A stretch of DNA of 64,000 nucleotides from Bdellovibrionaceae bacterium UBA2339 (GTDB taxonomy: Bacteria; Bdellovibrionota; Bdellovibrionia; Bdellovibrionales; JAMPXM01), in assembly GCA_002344785.1 (NCBI GenBank), contig DDUL01000036.1, positions 461 through 64,460 on the forward strand, written 5' to 3'. Below are positions 8,772-17,146 of the stretch, one piece after another (positions within the stretch are counted from its first letter, which is position 1; each line of letters starts with the position of its first letter). Under the pieces are notes generated by a model that was not told where the DNA came from, made no database searches, and saw only the letters and a program-made list of their open reading frames with translations. The translations under genes and the position numbers were made by a program.

Positions 8772-9647
8772 TCACCACTGCGCGAGAAGATCTGCCGCCT
8801 CGCCCTGAGCGCGGACATATTCTTGCTTCGACGGAGGATTCACCGCGAGCACCTGTGAGTTGACGAAGGCCTGCAACAAATCTTTCGCCTCTTGATCGCG
8901 ACCCAAGTCCTTCAGAAGTTCTGCGTAGTAAATGTTGTTGTAGCCATTCGTCGAAAAGATCTGACCCGCAGCCAGAGTCTGCTTCACGGCTTCCGACAAG
9001 TACTTCTCAGCGCGCTTGTTCGATCCACCGAACATGCCCGGCACTTTGAAGTAGCCACGACCCAAGGTGCGGAACGCGCCGTACTCGTGAATGTTCTTGA
9101 GGTTGATGTTGACGATCAACTCCATGGTCGAGCGCAACTCCGGCCAACGACCCAGCGATGCCATCACGCCATTCGCCGCGCCCCACTGACCCAAGTTGAT
9201 GCCACGGTAGTAAAGCGCCTCGCCCAAGAGCGCGAGCTGATCGGCCGGCAAAGCCTTCAAGCGCTGCAAGTCGGCTTCGGCCACGGCCGTCACATCCTGC
9301 ACGCCGAAAGCCTTCACGACGGCGTCCGCGATCTCAAGTCCCGCCAAGTGTCGCTCGATCTTAACTTGATTGTCGTCTGTCGAGTTGCCGACGAAGTACT
9401 GAGCTTCGCTCTGCCCGATCATCGACGTGAATTTCTCCGCATCGTTCGAGGCCACAGCCATCGCTTGCTTGTACAGATCCACCGCGCGCTCCGCCTGCAA
9501 ACGACCGGCGGCATCGTAACCGCGCGCCTCATAGGCAACCTTCGCTTCATTGACGAGCGTGGCAAAGTCCGCCGCCTGTGCCGACCCAGTCACCGCAACC
9601 AATGCGCCCACTGCCACAAAAAGCTCACGAGCCAGTTTCAAAGTCAT
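8772..9647 (-). CDS. Exported TPR-like protein resembling TatT
   Basis: 291 aa. ATG 9647, preceded by GGGGGAATT, gives a signal peptide ending VTGSAQAA. The helical mature part has features of TatT-like TPR proteins of TRAP-T systems: ALYYRGINLGQWGAANGV, GAFRTLGRGYFKVPGMFGGS followed by KRAEKYLSEAVKQT, and YYAELLKDLGRDQEAKDLL. In TatT-type proteins the PG..GGS segment joins TPR helices. No TRAP transporter subunits are nearby, so the annotation describes the fold only. It is the first gene of the three-gene secreted operon. Confidence 0.6.
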   Translation of the reverse strand: MTLKLARELFVAVGALVAVTGSAQAADFATLVNEAKVAYEARGYDAAGRLQAERAVDLYKQAMAVASNDAEKFTSMIGQSEAQYFVGNSTDDNQVKIERHLAGLEIADAVVKAFGVQDVTAVAEADLQRLKALPADQLALLGEALYYRGINLGQWGAANGVMASLGRWPELRSTMELIVNINLKNIHEYGAFRTLGRGYFKVPGMFGGSNKRAEKYLSEAVKQTLAAGQIFSTNGYNNIYYAELLKDLGRDQEAKDLLQAFVNSQVLAVNPPSKQEYVRAQGEAADLLAQW

Positions 9648-10331
9648 AATTCCCCCAGGGTTCAGAAGTTTTCGAACGACAGGGAAATACCCCAAATTCA
9701 CCCCAAACCCCTAAGGCAATTCATGCGCCCGAGTCCACCCGGCAGATTCTGCAATCGCCCATGACCCGCTTTGAAAAAGCCTCACCGAGAACTCCGCCAA
9801 AAACGTTTAAAATCACCGCCTCGCCCTCGAGGCTTGTCGATTTTCCTTCACGGCTTTTTGACATTCTGAATTCTGGTGAGCCCCATTCGGAATTACTGTT
9901 ACCCGCGCCGGCGCGGATCGGCCGACGACGAGTCCAGCAAATAGGATCATTGGTCAGGACCAATCTCTCATTTCATACGCTGAGGACTCTTCCGGGATTA
10001 TCAGATTCACGATTCGGCAAGGAGCAGAATCTGGCTTGGCCGAGCTACAGTTCTAAAGCTTAGAAAATCCGCGACGTATTCATCGACGCATGTGAAGGTC
10101 ATGAAGCCGATTTCGCCCGTGATTGAGGAGTAGAGCGAACTTCGATTTTACAACACCAACTTGTCTTTATACTTTTCCCGATTCATAGGACAAAATTGAA
10201 GTGATGTCTCGACAGCGGCGAGGGTACTCATTTTCGATAGACGAATGGAGAGGCATGCAGCACGATTCTCATCACAAAATTTGTAACCTACATTTCTCTT
10301 TGTCGTCGTTACGAACCATCGGGAGAGGTCA
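9648..10331. other. 684-bp gene-poor intergenic region with inverted repeats
   Basis: No convincing gene: open frames on both strands here overlap one another and have no recognisable product. Two symmetrical elements are visible: a 14-bp perfect GC palindrome at 9903-9916 (centre CCGG) and an inverted repeat ATTGGTC-AG-GACCAAT at 9949-9964. Near the minus-strand gene start the octamer ACCCCAAA/ACCCCAAA recurs about 11 bp apart (9692-9710). A weak sigma70-like TTTACA, 17 nt, TACTTT lies about 10150-10178 ahead of the plus-strand gene. The second half is clearly more AT-rich than the rest of the window. Confidence 0.5.
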
Positions 10332-11042
10332 ATGACACTCGTCCAACGGGCCCTAAAGGTCTGTTTATTGTCCTCAGTCTTCTTTGCGGCGGTTGTTTTA
10401 GGCTATTTAATTCAAGACTCAGCAAAACTCTCGGCGACTCAGCTCAATGAAAAACCGAACAAATGTCTAAACTGCCGCGAAAAAGTCGAAACCTCCGGCT
10501 GCGAGTGGATTCGTAGCGATCTCCAAGCTGATGGTGAGGACATTTACAGCTGCCGCAACGTGCGCGAGATTGCGTGGCATAATGCGAGAATAATCGGTCC
10601 CGTTGAAGTCCTTTGGCGAGGGTCAGATTTGGGCCAAAACCGATTACAGAAAGGTTTTAGTCTACAAGGTGCGGCTGGCACTTACGCCGAGTATCAGGGC
10701 GAGTACATTCAGGTTACCCCTCTGCTTTTCAATGAAGACACGAACATGGGACTCTCCGCCTTTCCCAAGGTCTTGAGTGAAGTTCGTAGGGAGATCGGCT
10801 CGGCTTACTTTTACTGGAACGAATCGGAAATTCTCGCCCAGCTCCCGCGAATTCTAGCGAGCAACCGACTTCCACCAGCCGTCGGGATTAGGATTCTAGA
10901 ACAGCGAGCCTGGCGAGGTTGCCAACTTGAGAGCGAGGATCGCTTCGAGATCACTTCTGAGAACTTACACCTGTTCAGTAAAACCAACGGAATTTTTCGC
11001 ATACCAACACCGATTCCAAGTCGAGTCTGCGGTTCTCCCTAG
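10332..11042 (+). CDS. Membrane-anchored or exported protein of unknown function
   Basis: 236 aa, not recognised. It begins with a basic residue and a hydrophobic helix (CLLSSVFFAAVVLGYLI), then a short cysteine-rich segment (CLNCREKVETSGCEW plus a further YSC), giving four close cysteines that could bind metal or form disulphides outside the membrane. The rest is mixed alpha/beta. GGGAGAGG 4-5 nt before ATG supports the start. It lies in an AT-richer stretch with codon use a little unlike its neighbours, and the surrounding long gaps suggest a lineage-specific gene. Confidence 0.6.
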   Translation: MTLVQRALKVCLLSSVFFAAVVLGYLIQDSAKLSATQLNEKPNKCLNCREKVETSGCEWIRSDLQADGEDIYSCRNVREIAWHNARIIGPVEVLWRGSDLGQNRLQKGFSLQGAAGTYAEYQGEYIQVTPLLFNEDTNMGLSAFPKVLSEVRREIGSAYFYWNESEILAQLPRILASNRLPPAVGIRILEQRAWRGCQLESEDRFEITSENLHLFSKTNGIFRIPTPIPSRVCGSP

Positions 11043-11285
11043 GTTGCTTATTGGTCCAATGAGAACCCTTCATCAAGCAAATACCCATTCAACAATGAGA
11101 CGTCGATTTTGAGTCGGAGAGTCCATAGCGCATCGGTAAATGGAGGTGCGCGAAGGCGAGCCGCTTGTTTTGTTGGTCGGCCAGTTGCTTCACCAACAGA
11201 GTTGAGCGCAAAATCCTTATCAAATGTAAGACTGCCGGTCATTCGTGACGAATCTGACGCATTTCAATCGACGGAAGGGATCCAC

Positions 11286-11879
11286 ATGTCAGGCCATGGA
11301 CAAAGATTGGGACAACTTCTGTATCGCGCGGTCATCTGCGCAGTCATATCACTCGGCAACCTGCCTGTCGGCGAAGCCTACGCCAACGAAGATTCTGAGG
11401 TCGCGATGACGAACTTCGATGCTTCGATCTTCAAGATGAATGCCGATGAACTTCAGAAAGTTCCCGTGATCGAGTCGATGGAGGATCCCCGCTGTCCCAG
11501 CGCGCATCAAATCTTCGATCAAGATACAGACAAGCTCCGAGCTCGTGTTGGCACCGTCGCATTTCTTCGGATTGCCACTCGCCTTTTGATTTGCATTGAT
11601 GGTGGGCCAAGCGGCGACGTTATGCGTACATTGGGCAAGATTTTCGATGAGAATCCAGAGCCCGCGCTTCGCGAGTTTGAGAAGTTTCTCACCGTCGATC
11701 GGGCCCTCGCAATTCTGCGTCAGTTTCCCGAGCTGGGTGTTGAAAATGAACAGGTCCGACTTCGCCTACGACGTTCAAGAATTGCCAAGCTCAACGGCAT
11801 CGCGAAAGGCAAAGAATTGAAATTGGCCACGTATGCAAGGCGTTTGCTGGCGGGACTCCCGCAAGATTCGGAACTTTGA
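11286..11879 (+). CDS. Secreted protein of unknown function
   Basis: 197 aa, not recognised. The frame is open from 11109 but ATG 11286 has GGAAGGGA 5 nt upstream and gives a signal peptide (LLYRAVICAVISLGNLPVGEAYA, probable cleavage after AYA). The mature part is helical, with a conserved-looking start DASIFKMNADELQKV and an Arg-rich C-terminal half (RLRLRRSRIAKLNG). It may form a unit with the preceding unknown gene, 243 nt upstream on the same strand. It converges on the rimO operon. Confidence 0.6.
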   Translation: MSGHGQRLGQLLYRAVICAVISLGNLPVGEAYANEDSEVAMTNFDASIFKMNADELQKVPVIESMEDPRCPSAHQIFDQDTDKLRARVGTVAFLRIATRLLICIDGGPSGDVMRTLGKIFDENPEPALREFEKFLTVDRALAILRQFPELGVENEQVRLRLRRSRIAKLNGIAKGKELKLATYARRLLAGLPQDSEL

Positions 11880-11958
11880 TTTTCCGACTTTTAATTTCAT
11901 CAGACAGGATGCAGGCAACCGACTCAGCGTCGATTGGGCTAGCACTTCACTTGTCGGA

Positions 11959-12108
11959 TTAGCGCAATTGCGCGACGGCGATATTGAGCGCGAAGAAAAG
12001 TAGAACTGAGTAGAGCAGCCAGGCGACGGTGCGGTTGGTGAGCATGATGGGGTGATCTCCGAAGTGGGCGTCGCCGCGATTGAACTCCAGATCACCCGCT
12101 TTGGTCAA
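11959..12108 (-). CDS. 49-aa single-pass membrane peptide coupled to rimO
   Basis: A short frame with a TTG start at 12108 that overlaps the rimO stop (sequence TTGA), so it would be translated by coupling. The predicted peptide begins MTKAGDLEFNRGDAHFGDHP and ends in one hydrophobic helix, TVAWLLYSVLLFFALNIAVA, followed by QLR. The hydrophobic segment, tight junction and terminal position in the operon support a real small protein; the short length and non-ATG start keep confidence moderate. An internal ATG at codon 22 is an alternative start. Confidence 0.5.
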   Translation of the reverse strand: MTKAGDLEFNRGDAHFGDHPIMLTNRTVAWLLYSVLLFFALNIAVAQLR

Positions 12109-13490
12109 TGAGTCTGGACGATCTCACCCACCAAGTCATAGTCGTGACTTTCGCTGATGCGCACGCGGACGATCTCGCCGACCTTGGCTTCGCCATCATT
12201 GATCAACACCACACCATCAATGTCAGGCGCTTGTTGAGACATGCGACCTTGGAGTAGCAGATCAGTTTCTTCGCTCAGGCCTTCGACCAAGACATCGACC
12301 TCGCGACCGACAAAGTCCGCGTGCTTGTCGCGCGAAATGTCGGCTTGCAGGGCCATCAGCTCGTCGTGTCGGCGTTGCTTGGTCTCCTCATCAACAGTCT
12401 GCTGCATTTTTCCGCCGGCCGTGCCCTCTTCGGGCGAATAGATAAAGCAGCCGACGCGGTCAAAGCGCTGAGTGCGAACAAAGTCGAGAAGCTCCTGAAA
12501 GTCCTCTTCGGTCTCACCCGGAAATCCGACGATAAACTGCGTGCGGATCACGGCCTGAGGGATCTCGGCGCGAATCCGCGCCAGGCGCTCCTCGATCTCT
12601 TCGCGAGTCATTTTGCGATTCATGGCCTTCAAGACACGATTGGAGACGTGCTGAAGCGGCATATCGAAGTATTTCACGAGGCGAGGCTTCGTCTTGATCA
12701 GCTCGATCATGCGATCGGTGATGCCATCCGGATACAGATAAAGCATACGAACCCAATCCAGACCCTCAACATCGGCCAGCGCCTCGAGCAAAGCTTCCGG
12801 AGTCTCCGTTGCCGAAGCGTCCGCGCGACGCAGATCCCAGCCGTAGTCCGTGAAGTCGTGCGAAATGATGTTGATCTCGCGCACTCCGCCAGCCGCCAAA
12901 AGCTTGGCTTCAGAAACCACCGAGCTCAAACGACGCGACTGAAGATTGCCGCGGATTTTCGGAATCGCACAAAACGCGCAGCGCTTCAGACAGCCTTCGG
13001 AGATCTTGAGGTAGGCGGTGTAGCCAGGTCGCGAGTTCACTCGTGGCGCGTCGTCCTCTTGCAGGTAGGTCGGTAAATTGAAGTAGCGCTTCTCGGTCGA
13101 GCCCGCTTCGCGCGCCCGCAGAATCTTCGCAATATTCTGAAACTCACCAGAGCCGACAAACAGATCCGCCTCGGGGAGTCCTTCGACCAAATCGTCTTTG
13201 TAGCGCTGAGTGAGACAGCCCGCGACCACCAAGTTCTTCACACCAGATTGGCGCTTGAGCTCGGACATCTCCAGGATCTTGTCGATCGACTCTTTCTTCG
13301 CATCTTCAATGAAGCCACATGTGTTGACGACAATGGTCTCAGCTTCTTCGGGCGAGTCCGTGACTTGATAGCCTTCGCGAAGCAGGTGACCCAGCATGAT
13401 TTCGCTGTCGACCAAATTCTTCGGGCAACCGAGCGAGACAAAGTGAACTTTCTTGAGCGGCGTACCGGCCGTCGACGTCACGTCGGACAT
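12105..13490 (-). CDS. rimO: Ribosomal protein S12 methylthiotransferase RimO
   Basis: 461 aa with the full methylthiotransferase layout: an N-terminal UPF0004 domain with conserved Cys (VSLGCPKNLVDSE, VNTCGFIEDAKKES, VVAGCLTQRY), a radical-SAM cluster motif CLKRCAFCAIP (CxxxCxxC), and a C-terminal TRAM domain with VDVLVEG. RimO adds a methylthio group to an aspartate of ribosomal protein S12. VDSEIMLG is characteristic of RimO rather than MiaB. The start codon overlaps the stop of yajQ by one base and its stop overlaps the start of the 49-aa peptide. Confidence 0.95.
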   Translation of the reverse strand: MSDVTSTAGTPLKKVHFVSLGCPKNLVDSEIMLGHLLREGYQVTDSPEEAETIVVNTCGFIEDAKKESIDKILEMSELKRQSGVKNLVVAGCLTQRYKDDLVEGLPEADLFVGSGEFQNIAKILRAREAGSTEKRYFNLPTYLQEDDAPRVNSRPGYTAYLKISEGCLKRCAFCAIPKIRGNLQSRRLSSVVSEAKLLAAGGVREINIISHDFTDYGWDLRRADASATETPEALLEALADVEGLDWVRMLYLYPDGITDRMIELIKTKPRLVKYFDMPLQHVSNRVLKAMNRKMTREEIEERLARIRAEIPQAVIRTQFIVGFPGETEEDFQELLDFVRTQRFDRVGCFIYSPEEGTAGGKMQQTVDEETKQRRHDELMALQADISRDKHADFVGREVDVLVEGLSEETDLLLQGRMSQQAPDIDGVVLINDGEAKVGEIVRVRISESHDYDLVGEIVQTH

Positions 13491-13975
13491 TAAGACCTCT
13501 GATTCGTAAACTGCAATGGCAGTTGAAAGCGCTGACCGCGCACATGACTCATCGTCGCTTGCAGCTCGTCGATGCTCTTCGAAGTCACGCGAATGAGCTC
13601 ATCCATGATTTGCGCTTGCACCTTGAGTTTGGAATCTTTAATCGACTTGACGATCTCTTTGGCTTTTTCTTTTTCGATGCCCTGAACGATCGTGCCGGAT
13701 TGTTTGAGCATCATTCCACCGATCGGCTCGACCTTCTCGAACTTCACGCTGGAGATCTCCACGCCGCGCTTGTGCAATTTGGATTGCAGAATATCGCGAA
13801 CCGCATTGATCTTCATTTCGTCGTTGGCCTTCAGCACGATCAGCTTTTTGTCCCACTGAATTTCACAGTTGCCGTCCTTTAGGTCATAGCGATGCTGCAC
13901 CTCTTTGCGCGCGGTGTTCACAGCGTTGTCCACTTCTTGGAGATTGACCTCGGACACAATATCAAACGACGGCAT
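13490..13975 (-). CDS. yajQ: YajQ-family nucleotide-binding protein (UPF0234)
   Basis: 161 aa, the usual family length. It starts MPSFDIVSEVNLQEVDNAV and has the family segments RYDLKDGNCEI, GGMMLKQSGTIVQGI-like LKQSGTIVQGIEKEKAKE and the C-terminal VTSKSIDELQ. YajQ proteins are small two-domain cytoplasmic proteins; some bind cyclic di-GMP and act with transcription factors. ATG at 13975 begins the family consensus. It is followed immediately by rimO through a TAATG junction. A 90-nt gap with a 25-bp repeat separates it from lolA upstream. Confidence 0.92.
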   Translation of the reverse strand: MPSFDIVSEVNLQEVDNAVNTARKEVQHRYDLKDGNCEIQWDKKLIVLKANDEMKINAVRDILQSKLHKRGVEISSVKFEKVEPIGGMMLKQSGTIVQGIEKEKAKEIVKSIKDSKLKVQAQIMDELIRVTSKSIDELQATMSHVRGQRFQLPLQFTNQRS

Positions 13976-14021
13976 GCCTTCCTCTTCGTGCGAAATCCAA
14001 AACCATTGGGCTCAAAACTCA

Positions 14022-14086
14022 AACGCCCACGCTCAGCCCGTTAGCGTTCGCCCACACTCAGCTCATCAACGTTCGCCCACACTCAA
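14022..14086. repeat. Three 25-bp tandem repeat units spanning the lolA stop
   Basis: CGCCCAC recurs at 14024, 14049 and 14074 with surrounding CGTTCGCCCACACTCA, an exact 25-bp period. Read on the minus strand each unit encodes LSVGER or LSVG(V); the first is the real C-terminus of LolA, and the next two lie after its stop. It looks like recent slippage duplication of the gene end. Confidence 0.75.
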
Positions 14087-14827
14087 CACATCCGCATTCT
14101 TGGGGATGCTGTATTGAAACAAGCTGGCCTTCGGCTCGACTTTGAGAACCTTCACATTCGAAAGCTCATAGGTCGTTTCGTTGTCCTGCGCGTCCCAAAG
14201 CTGCAGCTCCGCCAAGGCCCACTGCGCCCCTTCGGGGATCACGCGAATCATCGCTCGGCGCGCATCCACCCAGTCCGCTTTGGGTTGCAGATAATAGCGG
14301 ACTCCTTGGGTTTCAGCGAGCAAAACCCCCGTGACCGCGAAGCTTCGGAGAAATCCTTCAGCTCCAAAAATTTCAAGAAGCACGGGACGACTCGCGCCGC
14401 CCTTGGCACCCTTGGCTTTTGAGGCCAAAGCGCCCGTCACCACCTGGAGGGCGGCATCCTTCTTTCCTGGATCCGTCACCGACCAATAGGTCTTCGGACC
14501 TACGATCAGAAGCAACTTTTCGCCCTTTGATGACTTCAGTTCCATGCGGATCCGGCCCTTGGAGAGCGTCAGCTGACCTTCCGCCACGCGCGTCTGGCCC
14601 AATAAGCCGAGCTTGGTGCGCCGAAGGACCTGAGCTTGGATTTGCCCAGCCTGTGCATATCGCGCACTGAGGGACGAAAGTGTCTTCAACTCCATGTCCG
14701 TGGGATTACGTGGCACCGATGTCGAGGCAAATGCATTCTGCGACTCGCGACCAAGTCCCAGAAAGGCCGAGCCCACCACACACATCAAGACAAGAAGACA
14801 TCTCAAGCGCCAGCTTCTCATAGCCAT
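14066..14827 (-). CDS. lolA: Outer-membrane lipoprotein carrier LolA family protein
   Basis: 253 aa with a signal peptide (LLVLMCVVGSAFLGLG). The mature part follows the LolA pattern: AEGQLTLSKGRIRMELKS, LLIVGPKTYWSVTDPGKKDA (open-barrel strands), VTGVLLAETQGVRYYLQPKA and IPKNADVLSV at the end. LolA carries lipoproteins across the periplasm from LolCDE to LolB. ATG 14827 follows the comF stop by one base; ATG 14821 is an alternative. It sits between comF and yajQ in the long minus-strand operon. Confidence 0.8.
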   Translation of the reverse strand: MAMRSWRLRCLLVLMCVVGSAFLGLGRESQNAFASTSVPRNPTDMELKTLSSLSARYAQAGQIQAQVLRRTKLGLLGQTRVAEGQLTLSKGRIRMELKSSKGEKLLLIVGPKTYWSVTDPGKKDAALQVVTGALASKAKGAKGGASRPVLLEIFGAEGFLRSFAVTGVLLAETQGVRYYLQPKADWVDARRAMIRVIPEGAQWALAELQLWDAQDNETTYELSNVKVLKVEPKASLFQYSIPKNADVLSVGER

Positions 14828-14830
14828 GGG

Positions 14831-15493
14831 TTACCCGCTTCCCTCTTCGCTGTCGAGCCGATCGCGCCCAAAGATCGACCAAGCTTGAAATTGGGAGGGC
14901 TCCCCCAACGCCCGCCACGCCGCCTCAGCCGTCGCGCCCGAAGTGAGCACATCGTCAATGAACACGATGGGCGTTTCACGCCTCCAGTCCGTCACCGCAG
15001 CTGTGAACTGCAGCTCACGTCGGGCATCCCGGCCCGCTCTCTTTTGCCCCCACGATCGACGCTCCTGCACCCGAATCAATTCCGGACCCAATTGCACTTG
15101 CAGGCATTCGGCCACAGCCGCCGCCAGGCCTCCGGCGTGATCCCGCTCTCGTCGCCCCGATCGCCCAGGAGGATGCACGATCAAGAACTCGCTTGGCCCC
15201 CATTCTGCTGCCAGTGCCAGACTCAGCTCCCGAGCCCACAGCCGAAGCGTCGTCTCCCGTGGCCTCACCTTCATCGACAACACCAAGCGCTGGATGGACT
15301 TCTCATTGGACTCATCCCATCGTCTTAAGCTGCGCTGTAAAAAAGGCTGCGCGCGAAGCACGAAAGGCCCCTCACGTTTCCACGCCGACCAGCACTTCGT
15401 GCAGACTCCCGGCGCGGCGGCGCCACACGCGGGACAAAGTCCCAAGACATGATCGAGAAGGGCTTCCCAGTATTTTTCCATAGTCGAGGCCAT
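14831..15493 (-). CDS. comF: ComF-family phosphoribosyltransferase-like protein
   Basis: About 220 aa. It carries the N-terminal zinc-ribbon CPACGAAAPGVCTKC and the C-terminal phosphoribosyltransferase motif IVFIDDVLTSGATAEAAW. ComF proteins act in natural competence DNA uptake in several bacteria, though many genomes keep them without proven competence. The frame is open to 15523; ATG 15493 and ATG 15481 are both possible starts and neither has a strong ribosome site. It lies 73 nt after rlmH and one base before lolA. Confidence 0.8.
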   Translation of the reverse strand: MASTMEKYWEALLDHVLGLCPACGAAAPGVCTKCWSAWKREGPFVLRAQPFLQRSLRRWDESNEKSIQRLVLSMKVRPRETTLRLWARELSLALAAEWGPSEFLIVHPPGRSGRRERDHAGGLAAAVAECLQVQLGPELIRVQERRSWGQKRAGRDARRELQFTAAVTDWRRETPIVFIDDVLTSGATAEAAWRALGEPSQFQAWSIFGRDRLDSEEGSG

Positions 15494-15565
15494 GCCTCGC
15501 AAATTCGATAGCCCACCGACCACGGCCTAAAGTGGGCAGGCGCACGCGAGTCCGTCCGGATGTCG

Positions 15566-16039
15566 TTAGTCTTCGTTATGATAGGGGAGATTCTTGTTGA
15601 TGCTGATCGCACGATAGACTTGCTCGAGCGCCACGGCCTCGGCCACGTGATGATTCAGTACAAAATGAGAAAGCGAAACGACCTCGTCCGCTCGCGCCCG
15701 CAGGCGCTCATCAAAGCCAAAGGCGCCGCCCACCACAAAGACGATGCGCGAACGCCCTTTGTTCAACCAATTCTCAAGGCGCGAGGCCAACTGCAAAGAG
15801 CTGAAGGCCTTGCCTCGCTCGTCGAACACCACGACCCAATCGCCGCTCTTCAGTGCTGCTAAAATCTGTTCTGTTTCAATTCGACGTTTGGACTCGGCCT
15901 GATCGCGACTCAGACTTTTCGGCTTCAGTCGCGTGACTTGCGTCGTGTAGTGCCGCGATAGCTTCGTCACATACTCCGCGACAAAGCTTTCAAGCCATGG
16001 CGTCTTATCGCCGCCGACAAACACGAACTCGAGCTTCAC
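15566..16039 (-). CDS. rlmH: 23S rRNA pseudouridine-1915 N3-methyltransferase RlmH
   Basis: 157 aa, the family length. The SPOUT trefoil-knot signature is visible: VVFDERGKAFSS, VFVVGGAFGF, then LSHFVLNHHVAEAVALEQ and the C-terminal PYHNED. RlmH is a homodimer that methylates pseudouridine 1915 of helix 69 in the mature 70S ribosome. Its GTG start overlaps the stop of the nadD-rsfS gene (GTGA), a common adjacency of rsfS and rlmH in bacteria. Confidence 0.93.
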   Translation of the reverse strand: MKLEFVFVGGDKTPWLESFVAEYVTKLSRHYTTQVTRLKPKSLSRDQAESKRRIETEQILAALKSGDWVVVFDERGKAFSSLQLASRLENWLNKGRSRIVFVVGGAFGFDERLRARADEVVSLSHFVLNHHVAEAVALEQVYRAISINKNLPYHNED

Positions 16040-17130
16040 GCGCGGCTGCCCTTAGCGGCTTCCAGCACGCTGTCTTTCACACCCAAGTCACGGCCTTCGC
16101 GCCAAAGTTCTTCAAGGCGGTACTCCTGCCGAACAAAGTCGTAGAAAATGTGAACGATCATGATGCCGTAATCGAGCAGCACCCAACGACCTTCACTCAC
16201 GCCTTCCACGCTCTGGGGAAACACGTTGAATTCGTCTTTCACGGCTTTCTGCACGGCCTCGGCGAGCGCCACGGTATGGCGCGTGCTCGTGCCCGACGCA
16301 ATCAGCGCGTACTCGCTCGGCGAAGTGAGCTCGCGCAAATCATAGGCGCGAACTTGCAAACCCTTTTTGGCAAACAGCGCTTCCGCACAAAAACGCGCAA
16401 AGCTTTCGCCATCGCCAATGCGAGGGCCGATCGGGCCATAGAGCCCCTTTGACTTGATGTACTCCTCAACTTCGATGGTCATGTACTTTTCGACGGATCG
16501 GCCGGTTCGTAATCGCTTGCGCAACTCACTTGCCGAAACATCAACGTCGGGCATTCGCACAAATTCCAATGTGCGGCCGGAGCGAAACTGACCAAAACCC
16601 CGATCAAAGTCGTCGAGGTGCTCGCGCAATCCCTCAGGGAAATCGACCAAACTCACAGGTAGAACATGACCAGGCCGCGACACCACCACCACATTGGCGA
16701 GCTCCAAGATGCGGTCGATGCGATGCCAGCGATCAAAGTCATCGAACTGATCCATGCCAATGATCAGATAGAGATTTTCTGGCGCCACTTCATGCATGAA
16801 GGACTCAAGCGTGGTCGCCGTATAGGACAAACCACCGCGGCGAATCTCACGATCATCCACCACAACGTGTTCACCCTCGCCTTCAAAGCCGATGCGACAC
16901 ATTTCAAGACGTTCTTGGTCGGAAGGCCCTTCCGTGCGCGGCTTACGTGGATTCTGTGCCGCGGGGATCACGTGAATGCGATCCAGGTTAAGGCGCGAGC
17001 GCACGGTGCGGACACAAGCCAGATGTCCAAGATGCAAGGGGTTGAAGGTTCCGCCGAAAACTCCCACGCGTGCTGAGGACATCTCGCCAACCAATTCGCT
17101 CTGCAATTCTGATTTCTTCTTGTCGGACAT
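16036..17130 (-). CDS. nadD-rsfS: Fusion of nicotinate-nucleotide adenylyltransferase (NadD) and ribosome silencing factor (RsfS)
   Basis: One uninterrupted 364-aa frame. Residues ~20-233 are NadD: the nucleotidyltransferase motif VGVFGGTFNPLHLGH (His pair), IPAAQNPRK, IIGMDQFDDF and the ISSTxxR-like SASELRKRLRTG. Residues ~242-345 are RsfS: FCAEALFAKKGLQV, YALIASGTSTRHTVALAE, WVLLDYGIMIVHIF and YRLEELW. NadD makes NaAD for NAD synthesis; RsfS binds ribosomal protein uL14 and blocks subunit joining in starvation. These are normally two adjacent genes. ATG 17130 has AAGGA 5 nt upstream, and obgE ends 17 nt before it. Confidence 0.93.
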   Translation of the reverse strand: MSDKKKSELQSELVGEMSSARVGVFGGTFNPLHLGHLACVRTVRSRLNLDRIHVIPAAQNPRKPRTEGPSDQERLEMCRIGFEGEGEHVVVDDREIRRGGLSYTATTLESFMHEVAPENLYLIIGMDQFDDFDRWHRIDRILELANVVVVSRPGHVLPVSLVDFPEGLREHLDDFDRGFGQFRSGRTLEFVRMPDVDVSASELRKRLRTGRSVEKYMTIEVEEYIKSKGLYGPIGPRIGDGESFARFCAEALFAKKGLQVRAYDLRELTSPSEYALIASGTSTRHTVALAEAVQKAVKDEFNVFPQSVEGVSEGRWVLLDYGIMIVHIFYDFVRQEYRLEELWREGRDLGVKDSVLEAAKGSRA

Positions 17131-17146
17131 ATAATCCTTCTGAGTT

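Noticed and set aside
9721..10063. Overlapping 80- and 100-codon frames on both strands
   Set aside because: They overlap each other, lack ribosome sites and start in low-similarity sequence; no recognisable product.
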